Positions 1 through 6,538 of a stretch of DNA of 7,950 bases are shown here, piece by piece; within the stretch, counting starts at the first letter, position 1; the number at the start of each line of letters is the position of its first letter. The position numbers and the translations under genes are program-made. The notes beneath the pieces were generated by a model, which did not search any database, was not told the DNA's origin, and worked only from the letters and a program-made list of their open reading frames with translations. Source of the stretch: Crocinitomicaceae bacterium (GTDB lineage: Bacteria > Bacteroidota > Bacteroidia > Flavobacteriales_D > Crocinitomicaceae); NCBI GenBank assembly GCA_015662935.1, contig DQTF01000185.1, positions 1 through 7,950 on the forward strand, read 5' to 3'.

Positions 1-448
1 CATTTTTATTCAAAACTTTTCGAAGAATATGTGTTCCTTCATTTTGAATCGTTATTCTGGGAAACTTCATTACAAAGTATCGTTTTGTCCAACTTCTTGT
101 CGAGTAGATATTGACAATACCGTGTTCCGCTATTCTATTATAATCAATATTGAAGTCGCTTGCGCATTCTCCAAAACACAACTTATAAATTGCTTGAGGA
201 GAAGATTCTGCAAATATATTATTCGGAACTAAAGATGATTGTTTAGAACTCTCAGACAGGATGGTCTCATCGTATTCCAAAGAAATAAAAGTGTTCAATT
301 CTAGGAACGCATCTATTTCCTTTTTACATTCAAAATAATCTAAAGTGCTTAAAGATACCGTTGCTTCATTGGAAACAATGTTGTTCTTAATTGCAGAGAA
401 TTGAATTTCTTGTCCTGCAATTTCAATGGTTAAATAAGAATTATTCAT
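1..448 (-). CDS. DUF3822-like protein, N-terminal part (cut by left window edge)
   Basis: An open frame runs without a stop from the ATG at 446-448 to the window edge, giving 149 residues with the C-terminus missing. It starts MNNSYLTIEIAGQEIQFSAI. Recognisable stretches are SLVPNNIFAES near residues 75-85, NIDYNRIAEHGIVNIYSTR around 102-120, and KFPRITIQNEGTHILR around 127-142. This pattern (an N-terminal strand, a 'LVP..LF' segment, a 'YN.I....IVNIY' segment, then 'I...GTH.LR') resembles my recollection of DUF3822, a Bacteroidota family of roughly 260-280 residues of unknown function, so about half is visible. In related genomes such genes often sit beside rsmD (16S rRNA methyltransferase), which would lie just outside the window; that is memory, not seen here. 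The start codon lies 3 bases after the stop of the upstream membrane-protein gene, so the two are almost certainly cotranscribed and probably translationally coupled. No signal peptide or membrane segment is visible, so it is probably cytoplasmic. Confidence 0.72.
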   Translation of the reverse strand, partial: MNNSYLTIEIAGQEIQFSAIKNNIVSNEATVSLSTLDYFECKKEIDAFLELNTFISLEYDETILSESSKQSSLVPNNIFAESSPQAIYKLCFGECASDFNIDYNRIAEHGIVNIYSTRSWTKRYFVMKFPRITIQNEGTHILRKVLNKN

Positions 449-451
449 TCT

Positions 452-1336
452 TTATTCTTCCCAAGAACCACCTAGTTCGTTTAGGTTTTCAGATCCAAAG
501 TACATCGTGCTTTGTTCTTTGTTTCCATAAGGAATTCTTCCTTCTACACGAATAGTTGGGAATGATTCATCACCAATTTTAACAGAGTCTTTTACTTTAA
601 GGCTCCATAAGTCTTTCGTGTAAGGAATAATTGGCAATGAGTCTGCAGAAAACTTATAGAAACCTAATTTAGTTCTGTTTGCAACATATGATTTACTTGC
701 AAACTTAATCTTCATTAAATCTCTTTGTATGGTATCTCTTACGAAGTTTTTAAAATCTTTTTCCCAGTTTGGGCCTTCTTTCCATAATGAAAGGCGGTAA
801 GCCTCTTGTTCTGACATGTCATTATCTACAGGAGGGTTTCCAGTGTAAAGGTATTTATTTTCAATTGGATCAACTTTTCTAGATGGAACAGAACCAATTG
901 AATTAGGAACAGGTACCGTTCCATTTTTTACAAAATCAACAAATTCAGACCATTCTCCAATGTATTTTCCAGTTTTTTCTTTGTATGCTTTCTGAACATA
1001 TCTGATATCTTGTAAATTTTGTACAGCCAAAGAATGACACTCTTTAGCATTTTCTTGGTAAGTTAATGTTGTCTTAACACTATTATATGACAAAAACAAA
1101 GCGACTAGTCCTGCAATACCAGATCCAATCCCAAGAATATACACCAACGATGAATTAAATTTACCTGTACTAAAGGCAATACTTAGTGCTGCTGCAATCA
1201 ACATCATTACTGCAGCAATCATAAAACCAGCGCCTTGATTCTGAGCGAATCCAATGTAAACCATTAATAAACCAATGATTAAGAATAAAGCAGGGACTGT
1301 ATATTTTTTTAATAGAATTGAAAGATTGCTCGTCAT
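452..1336 (-). CDS. Conserved-looking inner-membrane protein, three N-terminal TM helices and a soluble C-terminal domain
   Basis: A 294-residue protein. Three hydrophobic helices fill the N-terminus: about 12-31 (VPALFLIIGLLMVYIGF), 37-55 (GFMIAAVMMLIAAALSIAF) and 64-83 (LVYILGIGSGIAGLVALFLS). Lysines 10-11 precede the first helix, so the N-terminus is probably cytoplasmic and the 210-residue C-terminal domain periplasmic. That domain opens with an amphipathic helix containing LQDIRYVQKAYKEKTGKY (about 108-125), followed by a possible 'FVDFVKNG' segment. From memory this 'DIR..Q.AYK...GKY' pattern, with a later 'FY.FS.DSLP.IPYT' stretch, recurs in small membrane-anchored hypothetical proteins of Bacteroidota. 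I know of no assigned function. The ATG at 1334-1336 is preceded by AAAAGAGAC, a possible weak ribosome site, and by a TAnnTTTG element. The gene is first in an operon with the DUF3822-like gene, 3 bases downstream. It is not a recognisable transporter or enzyme. Confidence 0.88.
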   Translation of the reverse strand: MTSNLSILLKKYTVPALFLIIGLLMVYIGFAQNQGAGFMIAAVMMLIAAALSIAFSTGKFNSSLVYILGIGSGIAGLVALFLSYNSVKTTLTYQENAKECHSLAVQNLQDIRYVQKAYKEKTGKYIGEWSEFVDFVKNGTVPVPNSIGSVPSRKVDPIENKYLYTGNPPVDNDMSEQEAYRLSLWKEGPNWEKDFKNFVRDTIQRDLMKIKFASKSYVANRTKLGFYKFSADSLPIIPYTKDLWSLKVKDSVKIGDESFPTIRVEGRIPYGNKEQSTMYFGSENLNELGGSWEE

Positions 1337-1363
1337 AATGTCTCTTTTAATTTAGTGTTTCAA

Positions 1364-1371
1364 CAAAACTA
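1364..1371 (-). promoter_or_regulatory. Bacteroidota-type -7 promoter element for the membrane protein/DUF3822 operon
   Basis: On the minus strand the bases read TAGTTTTG, a perfect match to TAnnTTTG, the -7 consensus of the Bacteroidota primary sigma factor. The predicted transcription start is about 1358-1360, giving a leader of roughly 22-24 bases before the ATG at 1336. No exact TTG -33 box stands at the usual distance, only the degenerate TGCTTC, so strength is uncertain. Confidence 0.55.
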
Positions 1372-1485
1372 CAATTTTTTAGATTTTAGAAGCATTCATT
1401 GACTAGTTTTTTTGAACCTTTTACTCAATGAGTTGATTATTTGAAGAATTTCCACCTAAAAAAGAACTAAACCATTAAAAGAAAG

Positions 1486-1493
1486 TAGATTTA
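1486..1493 (+). promoter_or_regulatory. Possible near-leaderless -7 element of the helicase gene
   Basis: The bases TAGATTTA match TAnnTTTG at all but the last position and end five bases before the helicase ATG at 1499. If used, transcription would begin at or within a few bases of the start codon. No TTG-like -33 box is evident about 20 bases upstream, where the sequence is A-rich. The neighbouring GAAAG at 1481-1485 could instead act as a weak ribosome site on a longer transcript. The 1337-1498 intergenic region holds nothing else I can support. Confidence 0.28.
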
Positions 1494-1498
1494 CATCA

Positions 1499-2917
1499 AT
1501 GTCGCAAGAGTCATTTCATACAACCGTTGTTAATTTGTTTGGATTACCACCAACGGAACATCAGCAAGAACTGTTGCAACAATTAGAAACCTTTATTAGA
1601 AAAAAGGATGGTAAAAACTTATTTGTTCTTACAGGCTATGCAGGGACAGGTAAAACCTCTGTGTTAGGCGCATTCGTAAAAGCATTGAATCATTACAAAG
1701 TAAAAACGAAACTTTTAGCACCTACTGGCCGTGCGGCTAAAGTTTTTTCGCATAAGTCAAATCAGGAAGCAGGCACCATTCATAAACACATTTACCGAAG
1801 AAAATCGAAGGTTGAAATAACTGCCGGATTAAGTTTGCAGAAAAATCTATTTAAAAACACCGTCTTTTTTGTTGATGAAGCTTCGATGATTGGTGATTAT
1901 ACAATGACCAAAGACGGTGGTGTCAGCGCTCGAAACTTATTAGAAGACCTCATTGAATACGTTTTTACTGGAGAGAACTGCAAACTTATTTTAATTGGTG
2001 ATGCAGGACAGTTGCCGCCCGTTGGGAGTGATTTTTCTCCAGCGCTTAGTTTGGAATACCTTGAGAATCATTTTTCAGATGTGTCGCTGTACTCTTATCA
2101 TTTAGTCGAGGTTCTTCGACAAGCAGAAGATTCAGAAGTATTGAGAAACGCGACTTTACTACGTAATACAGCCTGGATTGATTATCCAAAGTTTCAATTA
2201 AAGAAAGGAACAGACTTAGTTCGAATTAGTGGTTTGGAATTGCAAGATGAGCTAGAAAGCAGTTTTGGCAATTTTGGTCAAGAAGAAACGATATTGATTA
2301 CGAGGTCGAATAAACAAGCAAATCAATACAATCAACATATACGAGCAAGAATTCTTTGGTATGAGGAGTTACTTTGTTCTGGTGATTGTTTGATGGTTGT
2401 AAAAAATAATTACTTCTGGCTTGGAGATGATACAAAAATTGGATTTATAGCAAACGGAGAATTGATAAAAATTGTTCGAGTCAGAAAGGTGGAAGAAATG
2501 CACGGTTTTGAATTTGCACATGTGATAGTTCGTTTCGTCGATTACGAAGATTTGGGTGATGTTGAGTTAATTATCCATACAGAGTCTTTGACAGTTGAAG
2601 GACCTTCTCTTTCTCGTGAAAGAATGAAAGAGTTGTTTTATTCTGTTGAGAGAGATTATGCACATTTTCGGAATAAGAAAGAACGTTATGATGCTATTTT
2701 GGCTGATAAATACTTCAATGCTTTGCAAGTTAAATATGCTTATGCTGTTACTTGTCACAAATCACAAGGTGGACAATGGAGCGATGTTTATATTGATCAA
2801 GGTTTTATCAATGAGGAAATTCTCGGGCAAGATTACTACAGGTGGCTGTATACCGCATTGACAAGAGCAACCAACAAAGTTTACTTGGTCAATTTTAAGG
2901 ATGAATTCTTCGAGTAA
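1499..2917 (+). CDS. RecD2/Dda-like superfamily 1B ATP-dependent DNA helicase
   Basis: A 472-residue protein with the motif series of RecD-type 5'-3' DNA helicases. The Walker A loop GYAGTGKTS is at about 46-54. Motif Ia, LLAPTGRAAKVF, is at 72-83, with TIHKHIYR just after. Walker B, FFVDEASMI, is at 123-131. Motif III, LIGDAGQLPPVGS, is at about 165-177, followed by VEVLRQAEDSEVL. The C-terminal 2A half (UvrD_C_2-like) carries TCHKSQGGQW at about 418-427 (motif V) and WLYTALTRAT at about 449-458 (motif VI, arginine finger). It lacks the long N-terminal region of full RecD2 and of RecBCD RecD, matching the short stand-alone form common in Bacteroidota. No RecB or RecC partner is nearby. It probably unwinds DNA during repair or replication restart, in the cytoplasm. 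All catalytic motifs are intact. The ATG at 1499 is chosen because the N-terminal 'T.HQ..LL..L..F' segment typical of the family follows at once. It is divergent from the membrane protein/DUF3822 operon. Confidence 0.93.
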   Translation: MSQESFHTTVVNLFGLPPTEHQQELLQQLETFIRKKDGKNLFVLTGYAGTGKTSVLGAFVKALNHYKVKTKLLAPTGRAAKVFSHKSNQEAGTIHKHIYRRKSKVEITAGLSLQKNLFKNTVFFVDEASMIGDYTMTKDGGVSARNLLEDLIEYVFTGENCKLILIGDAGQLPPVGSDFSPALSLEYLENHFSDVSLYSYHLVEVLRQAEDSEVLRNATLLRNTAWIDYPKFQLKKGTDLVRISGLELQDELESSFGNFGQEETILITRSNKQANQYNQHIRARILWYEELLCSGDCLMVVKNNYFWLGDDTKIGFIANGELIKIVRVRKVEEMHGFEFAHVIVRFVDYEDLGDVELIIHTESLTVEGPSLSRERMKELFYSVERDYAHFRNKKERYDAILADKYFNALQVKYAYAVTCHKSQGGQWSDVYIDQGFINEEILGQDYYRWLYTALTRATNKVYLVNFKDEFFE

Positions 2918-2947
2918 CTAAATAATCCACTATGTATTAATCTTTAA

Positions 2948-3055
2948 TTATTATATTTTTTGTCGATTGTAATCGAAAATTATTATGTTTTTTTTGATGT
3001 TCAAATCATAATTTATTATGTTTTTTTTCGGTTATAATCGAAAATTATTATCTTT
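2948..3055 (+). repeat. Phased 32-33 bp repeat array upstream of the DUF4143 ATPase gene
   Basis: Four TTATTATN blocks begin at 2948, 2980, 3013 and 3045, spaced 32, 33 and 32 bp. The first three are followed by a T-run (6-8 T), and the last by CTTTG. Between successive blocks lies a dyad whose centre is about 10.5 bp upstream of the next block. The first dyad is TCGATTGTAATCGA (2963-2976, 6-bp arms, perfect). The middle one is degenerate, TGATGTTCAAATCA (2995-3008, 10 of 14 positions paired). The last is a near-perfect 20-bp palindrome. The spacing is close to three helical turns, so proteins bound at the dyads would sit on the same face of the DNA. Only the last unit has a full TAnnTTTG element; the other three read TATATTTT or TATGTTTT at that place, as if they were decayed promoter copies. 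Confidence 0.82.
3025..3044. promoter_or_regulatory. 20-bp palindrome, putative operator in the promoter spacer of the ATPase gene
   Basis: The bases TTTTCGGTTATAATCGAAAA form a palindrome with no loop and a single mismatched pair (G at 3031 against T at 3038). It ends five bases before the -7 element and fills the space between where the -33 and -7 boxes should stand, so a bound protein would block RNA polymerase. A diverged sister site lies at 2963-2976. An operator role is inferred from position and symmetry; the binding protein is unknown. The winged-helix segment of the ATPase itself is one candidate. Confidence 0.5.
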
Positions 3056-3056
3056 G
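3049..3056 (+). promoter_or_regulatory. -7 promoter element of the DUF4143 ATPase gene
   Basis: TATCTTTG is a perfect match to TAnnTTTG. The upstream -33 region falls in a T-run (3021-3028) without a clear TTG. The predicted transcription start is about 3060-3062, which coincides with the ATG at 3062 and suggests a leaderless or nearly leaderless mRNA. The in-frame GTG at 3056 shares its first base with this element and would not be transcribed. Confidence 0.62.
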
Positions 3057-3061
3057 TGAAG

Positions 3062-4186
3062 ATGATAGCAAGAATTACGATAGAAAATATAGATAAAAAG
3101 CTATTCAAAGGAAAAGCAATTTTACTCTTTGGAGCAAGACAGGTTGGTAAAACAACTCTTCTAGAATATCTGATAAAGTATAGAGAAGAAGAAGTTCTTC
3201 ATTTAAATGGTGATGAGCCAGATATTAGGGAGGTATATTCAAATGTTACATCCACACAACTAAGAGCATACATAGGAAATAACAAAATTCTATTCATTGA
3301 CGAGGCACAACGAATTCCAAATATTGGATTGACGATTAAGTTGATTACAGACAAATTAAAAGATATTCAAGTCATCGCTACTGGCTCTTCTTCTTTTGAA
3401 ATGGCTAATAAAATGAATGAACCATTGACAGGAAGAAAGTTTGTTTTTAATTTGTTTCCACTATCTTTTCAAGAAATGGTTGATCATCATGGATTATTGG
3501 AAGAAAAAAGAAGCCTTGAGCAACGACTGATATATGGTTCTTATCCGGAAATTGTTTCTTATCCAGAAGATAGTGAAGAACTATTGAAATTATTAGCAGA
3601 TAGCTACCTGTACAAAGATTTATTGATGCTTGATAATATTAAACGTCCGAAACTTCTCGAGAAGATATTGCAGGCATTGGCATTACAAGTTGGAAATGAG
3701 GTTTCTTATAATGAGATTGCTCAACTAGTTGGTGCAGATAAAGGAACTGTCGAAAAATACATTCAGTTGTTTGAGCAAACATTTGTCATTTTTACGCTTC
3801 CTTCTTATAGTCGAAATGTCAGGAACGAATTGAAAAAAAGCAAAAAAATATATTTCTACGATTGCGGCATTCGAAACGCAATTATTGGCAATTTTAATTC
3901 ATTATATAAAAGATCAGATATTGGTGCTTTGTGGGAGAATTATTTAATTTCTGAAAGGATTAAAAAGATGCACTACAAAGGAGATTCAGTCAGTTCTTAT
4001 TTCTGGAGAACAACCCAGCAACAAGAAATAGATTTTGTTGAAGTTGGGCAGAATGGCATCCACGCTTATGAATTTAAGTGGAATGATAAAGTAAAGGTAA
4101 AATTCTCAAAAACTTTTACAAATAATTATCCTGAAGCAAAGGTAGAAGTGATTTCCACAAAAAATTACGAAAACTTTTTGCTCTAA
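3062..4186 (+). CDS. AAA_14/DUF4143-family ATPase with a PD-(D/E)XK-like C-terminal domain
   Basis: A 374-residue protein from the ATG at 3062; an in-frame GTG at 3056 would add two residues but overlaps the promoter. The N-terminal AAA+ domain has Walker A GARQVGKTT at 24-32, Walker B ILFIDEAQ at 76-83, a sensor-type ATGSSSF at 106-112, and LTGR at 122-125. These are followed by the family signatures FPLSFQEM (132-139) and YGSYPEIV (158-165). A winged-helix segment, EVSYNEIAQLVGADKGTVEKYI, spans about 213-234. The C-terminal DUF4143 domain shows KIYFYDCGIRNAI (263-274), ENYLISE (292-298), EIDFVE (322-327) and YEFKW (336-340). The last two resemble the D...ExK core of PD-(D/E)XK nuclease folds. 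Length and motif order are normal and the gene looks intact. The family is widespread, often multi-copy and patchily distributed, and its biological role is poorly understood; no nuclease activity can be claimed. The gene has its own repeat-rich promoter and its stop overlaps the convergent 756-residue gene by 4 bases. Confidence 0.93.
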   Translation: MIARITIENIDKKLFKGKAILLFGARQVGKTTLLEYLIKYREEEVLHLNGDEPDIREVYSNVTSTQLRAYIGNNKILFIDEAQRIPNIGLTIKLITDKLKDIQVIATGSSSFEMANKMNEPLTGRKFVFNLFPLSFQEMVDHHGLLEEKRSLEQRLIYGSYPEIVSYPEDSEELLKLLADSYLYKDLLMLDNIKRPKLLEKILQALALQVGNEVSYNEIAQLVGADKGTVEKYIQLFEQTFVIFTLPSYSRNVRNELKKSKKIYFYDCGIRNAIIGNFNSLYKRSDIGALWENYLISERIKKMHYKGDSVSSYFWRTTQQQEIDFVEVGQNGIHAYEFKWNDKVKVKFSKTFTNNYPEAKVEVISTKNYENFLL

Positions 4187-6453
4187 AACTCACTTAATTT
4201 AAAAGAAGTGATACCAACGCTTACTTTTACTTTAGCGATTTCTTTATTAAATCGGTCAATGACGATTGACGCTTGTTCTCTATTTAAATATTTGCCCGCC
4301 AGAACATTGATCTCTGTTTTTAAAGTCTTTAAAAGATTTGCAGTTCTGTAAGCGCTTAAAATATCATTTTTGGATATTTTAAACTTGGTCATTCCAGAAG
4401 AGATTGTTTGATTTTTAACATTGATGTTAGAAATAACAGGGTCAGTATAAGAGTTGACTTCGAGCTGAATATCTCTATTCATGTGGATTAAAACTTCCGA
4501 TTTTCTCAAGCGAACAAATGAAGAATCACTTTTCAATTTACCCTTTGGATAATGACTTAGTTCTTTAGCTTGGTGATCTTTTACAGTTTGAATTCCATTC
4601 CATTTCCCGACTCCTTCTCCTCGTGCAACGATAGAGAAAGGTACTTTTTTATCCAGCATTCCTTCAAAAAAGACACGCAAAGCGACACTGTCTTTTTGTG
4701 AGAAAAGAGCATTCGGCAGCTCCCATTTATCCGAAGCAAAAACATCCGTTAATTCCAGATTAATTCGAGCATTGTAATTTGGAGCAGCATCCATGACATT
4801 GATGTGAATCATTACTTCATCAGCAGATTTAGAGAGGCAAGATTCCGGTATCGCGATTAGCCGTACTTCGAAATCTTGTACGCTGTCAGTTGCTGGGAAT
4901 TTGAATTCCTGTGTAAGAATATCGAAGCTTGTTGAGTCTTCAAATAAATACATTCCCTCTTTTTCTTCAAAACTTGCCCAACGAGTTCCCATTAATTGTT
5001 GATAGATATCTAGTTTTCGTTGGTAGACTGCCATTAAATCAATTGCTTCTGCTTTTTGAGCTTCCAACTCTTTGATTTTACGCTTATACATTTCAAAAAG
5101 GTTGTACAAACCAACAATGGTGTTCTGTAATTTTTTTCGCTCTTTTCGACTAGAACTGGTTGTTGGGGTCCCATCAAAAGAACCAGATTTGTTTTTGATT
5201 GCTTTTCTTTTTGATTTTTTGACTCTTCTAGATGATTTTTTTGAGGTTGTAATCGGAGAATATCCTAAATCAGAATAATCTTTCTCCCGTTTCTCAATTT
5301 TTAATTCTGTATTGTCTTTTTTCTTATTATTATATTCTATCCAATGATCAAACCCTTTTTTACCATAAATCATTTCATTCAACTTGGCAATTTTATTATG
5401 CTCCAAGTCATTAATGATTGATTGAAAGGTTGTTCCATCAGAAAAAGTAGAATCCGGAGATAAAAATCGGGTATCCTTTGATCCGAAAAGATGATAATTT
5501 AAACCGTTTTTCTCAATGACAACAGTTGTTTGCTTTTCTGAATTATAACCCCAAACATCAAAATGAAGATTCGTTTCTCTATTATTACCCGCAGTTTTGA
5601 AATCATTAATAGAATAACGCATCGGTTCAATTTCCTCCTTCGTTTTTCTTTTGACCTCTGTCTTCTCAATAATTAGTTGGTAAGGAAACAGTCCAACAGC
5701 TTTAGGGAGACCTTTGTTCCATCTTCCCCGTTCATCTTTTTCGCGTTCTTCAAGAATACCAGTTGTAGAACTTCCATCACCAGCAGCCACCAAAACATTG
5801 TCAAATTGAGTCGCTCTTCCTCCAAGTGCTCTGAATATTTCGAAAGCTCTTTTGGAAACATATGTATTGATTGCGTGATTGATTGCGTTCAATGTTATTA
5901 GTTCATCTGATTTTGTTGGCAAACGCAAAGACTGAATGAGCATTTTTTTGTCATCCAATGTTAAGCTTGGATTCATTAAGTTTTCCATTTTAGCTATGGG
6001 GTGCAACTTATCATCAATTGTTTGAGTGATGCTAGAAGGCAATTTTTCTAATAAGAATTTTTCATATGCTTCGTACTCGTTTGCGTATTGTTTTAGATCG
6101 TTAGATGATCTCTTTTCTAGCAGAACTTTGTTGAGCTCCCAAATTGCCATTTTGTTGGCTGCTTCTGCAATCAATCCTTTAGAAGATTTAGCAATTTCTT
6201 CTTTGCGAATAACAAGTAGGTCTGGTTTATTAATAATTAAAATCTCAATAGAATCAAAATTTACTTTCTTATTTGGGAATAAAACCTCAGGTCCTTGATA
6301 ATCAAAATAGCGACCAAAATTGTTGTTTAGAATAGGACTTTTTTTAACAATGTGATAGAGGTATGCTCTTTCTTCTGGGTTTAAATCTTCATTTATTTGT
6401 CCATTAGTAAGGGCGGAAGAGAGAGTAAATATCAATAAGTAAAGTGTCTTCAT
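4183..6453 (-). CDS. Secreted or periplasmic protein of unknown family, 756 residues
   Basis: I do not recognise this family. The N-terminus MKTLYLLIFTLSSALTNGQ is a Sec signal peptide, with cleavage probably near residues 18-20, and no lipobox cysteine is visible. The first 200 residues are mainly helical and rich in charged residues. At about 210-225 there is a glycine-rich stretch (LGGRATQFDNVLVAAGDGSS), and residues 240-400 look mixed alpha/beta. A strongly basic, serine-rich linker (KKSSRRVKKSKRKAIKNK) occupies about 401-420. A heptad-like helix, RKERKKLQNTIVGLYNLFEM and onward to about 487, is a likely coiled coil. The remainder, about 490-690, looks beta-rich, with a helical C-terminus. 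No T9SS sorting domain is visible, so periplasmic or outer-membrane-associated location is more likely than surface export. The start ATG (6451-6453) is supported by the signal peptide directly after it. It has its own TAnnTTTG promoter at 6515-6522 and its TAG stop (4183-4185) overlaps the ATPase stop. Confidence 0.9.
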   Translation of the reverse strand: MKTLYLLIFTLSSALTNGQINEDLNPEERAYLYHIVKKSPILNNNFGRYFDYQGPEVLFPNKKVNFDSIEILIINKPDLLVIRKEEIAKSSKGLIAEAANKMAIWELNKVLLEKRSSNDLKQYANEYEAYEKFLLEKLPSSITQTIDDKLHPIAKMENLMNPSLTLDDKKMLIQSLRLPTKSDELITLNAINHAINTYVSKRAFEIFRALGGRATQFDNVLVAAGDGSSTTGILEEREKDERGRWNKGLPKAVGLFPYQLIIEKTEVKRKTKEEIEPMRYSINDFKTAGNNRETNLHFDVWGYNSEKQTTVVIEKNGLNYHLFGSKDTRFLSPDSTFSDGTTFQSIINDLEHNKIAKLNEMIYGKKGFDHWIEYNNKKKDNTELKIEKREKDYSDLGYSPITTSKKSSRRVKKSKRKAIKNKSGSFDGTPTTSSSRKERKKLQNTIVGLYNLFEMYKRKIKELEAQKAEAIDLMAVYQRKLDIYQQLMGTRWASFEEKEGMYLFEDSTSFDILTQEFKFPATDSVQDFEVRLIAIPESCLSKSADEVMIHINVMDAAPNYNARINLELTDVFASDKWELPNALFSQKDSVALRVFFEGMLDKKVPFSIVARGEGVGKWNGIQTVKDHQAKELSHYPKGKLKSDSSFVRLRKSEVLIHMNRDIQLEVNSYTDPVISNINVKNQTISSGMTKFKISKNDILSAYRTANLLKTLKTEINVLAGKYLNREQASIVIDRFNKEIAKVKVSVGITSFKLSEF

Positions 6454-6492
6454 AAAAGATTATTTTCTGCTTGTATAACCAGATTAGTTACG

Positions 6493-6526
6493 AATGTAAC
6501 ATCAAATTGTTGACCAAAGTTACATT
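6493..6526. promoter_or_regulatory. Inverted repeat overlapping the promoter of the 756-residue gene, possible operator
   Basis: AATGTAAC (6493-6500) and GTTACATT (6519-6526) are perfect 8-bp inverted arms separated by 18 bases. The right arm overlaps the -7 element, and the left arm lies just past the predicted transcription start. A further GTTAC at 6487-6491 pairs with the left arm's GTAAC over a 4-base loop, so three copies of the same half-site sit within 40 bases. The arrangement is what an operator would look like, but eight-base arms in AT-rich DNA can arise by chance. Confidence 0.35.
6515..6522 (-). promoter_or_regulatory. -7 promoter element of the 756-residue protein gene, with a -33 box inside the terminator
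   Basis: On the minus strand these bases read TAACTTTG, a perfect TAnnTTTG match. A TTTG at 6545-6548 (minus strand) stands 22 bases upstream and fits a -33 box at the long end of the accepted spacing. The predicted start is about 6509-6511, leaving a leader of roughly 56-58 bases. The leader shows no clear Shine-Dalgarno sequence before the ATG at 6453. Confidence 0.6.
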
Positions 6527-6538
6527 GTACTATTTTTT

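Noticed and set aside
29..232. 67-residue plus-strand frame at the left edge
   Set aside because: It lies antisense to the DUF3822-like gene, whose frame is open for 149 codons with recognisable family motifs. The short frame has none.
2567..2861. Two short open frames within the helicase gene (2567-2758 minus and 2646-2861 plus)
   Set aside because: Both lie wholly inside the helicase coding region in other frames, show no recognisable motif and have no promoter of their own. They are shadow frames.
2963..2995. Intrinsic terminator for the helicase gene (dyad followed by eight T)
   Set aside because: The 6-bp stem is mostly A-T with a 2-base loop, and the T-run starts 11 bases after it. 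The same pattern is repeated as part of the promoter array, so a regulatory role fits better.
2948..3055. Short CRISPR array, because of the 32-33 bp periodicity
   Set aside because: There are no unique spacers between repeats: the whole unit, including the dyads, is repeated and diverged. It ends in a promoter directly in front of a gene, and no cas gene is present.
5246..5263. Stray copy of the palindrome half-site (TTGTAATCGGAGAA) inside the 756-residue gene
   Set aside because: It lacks the left arm, the TTATTAT block and the T-run, and lies in well-maintained coding sequence. A partial match of this size is expected by chance in AT-rich DNA.
5072..6298. Several 60-90 residue open frames opposite or within the 756-residue gene
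   Set aside because: They are out of frame with a long intact gene that has a signal peptide, and have low-complexity phenylalanine- and serine-rich translations typical of antisense reading.
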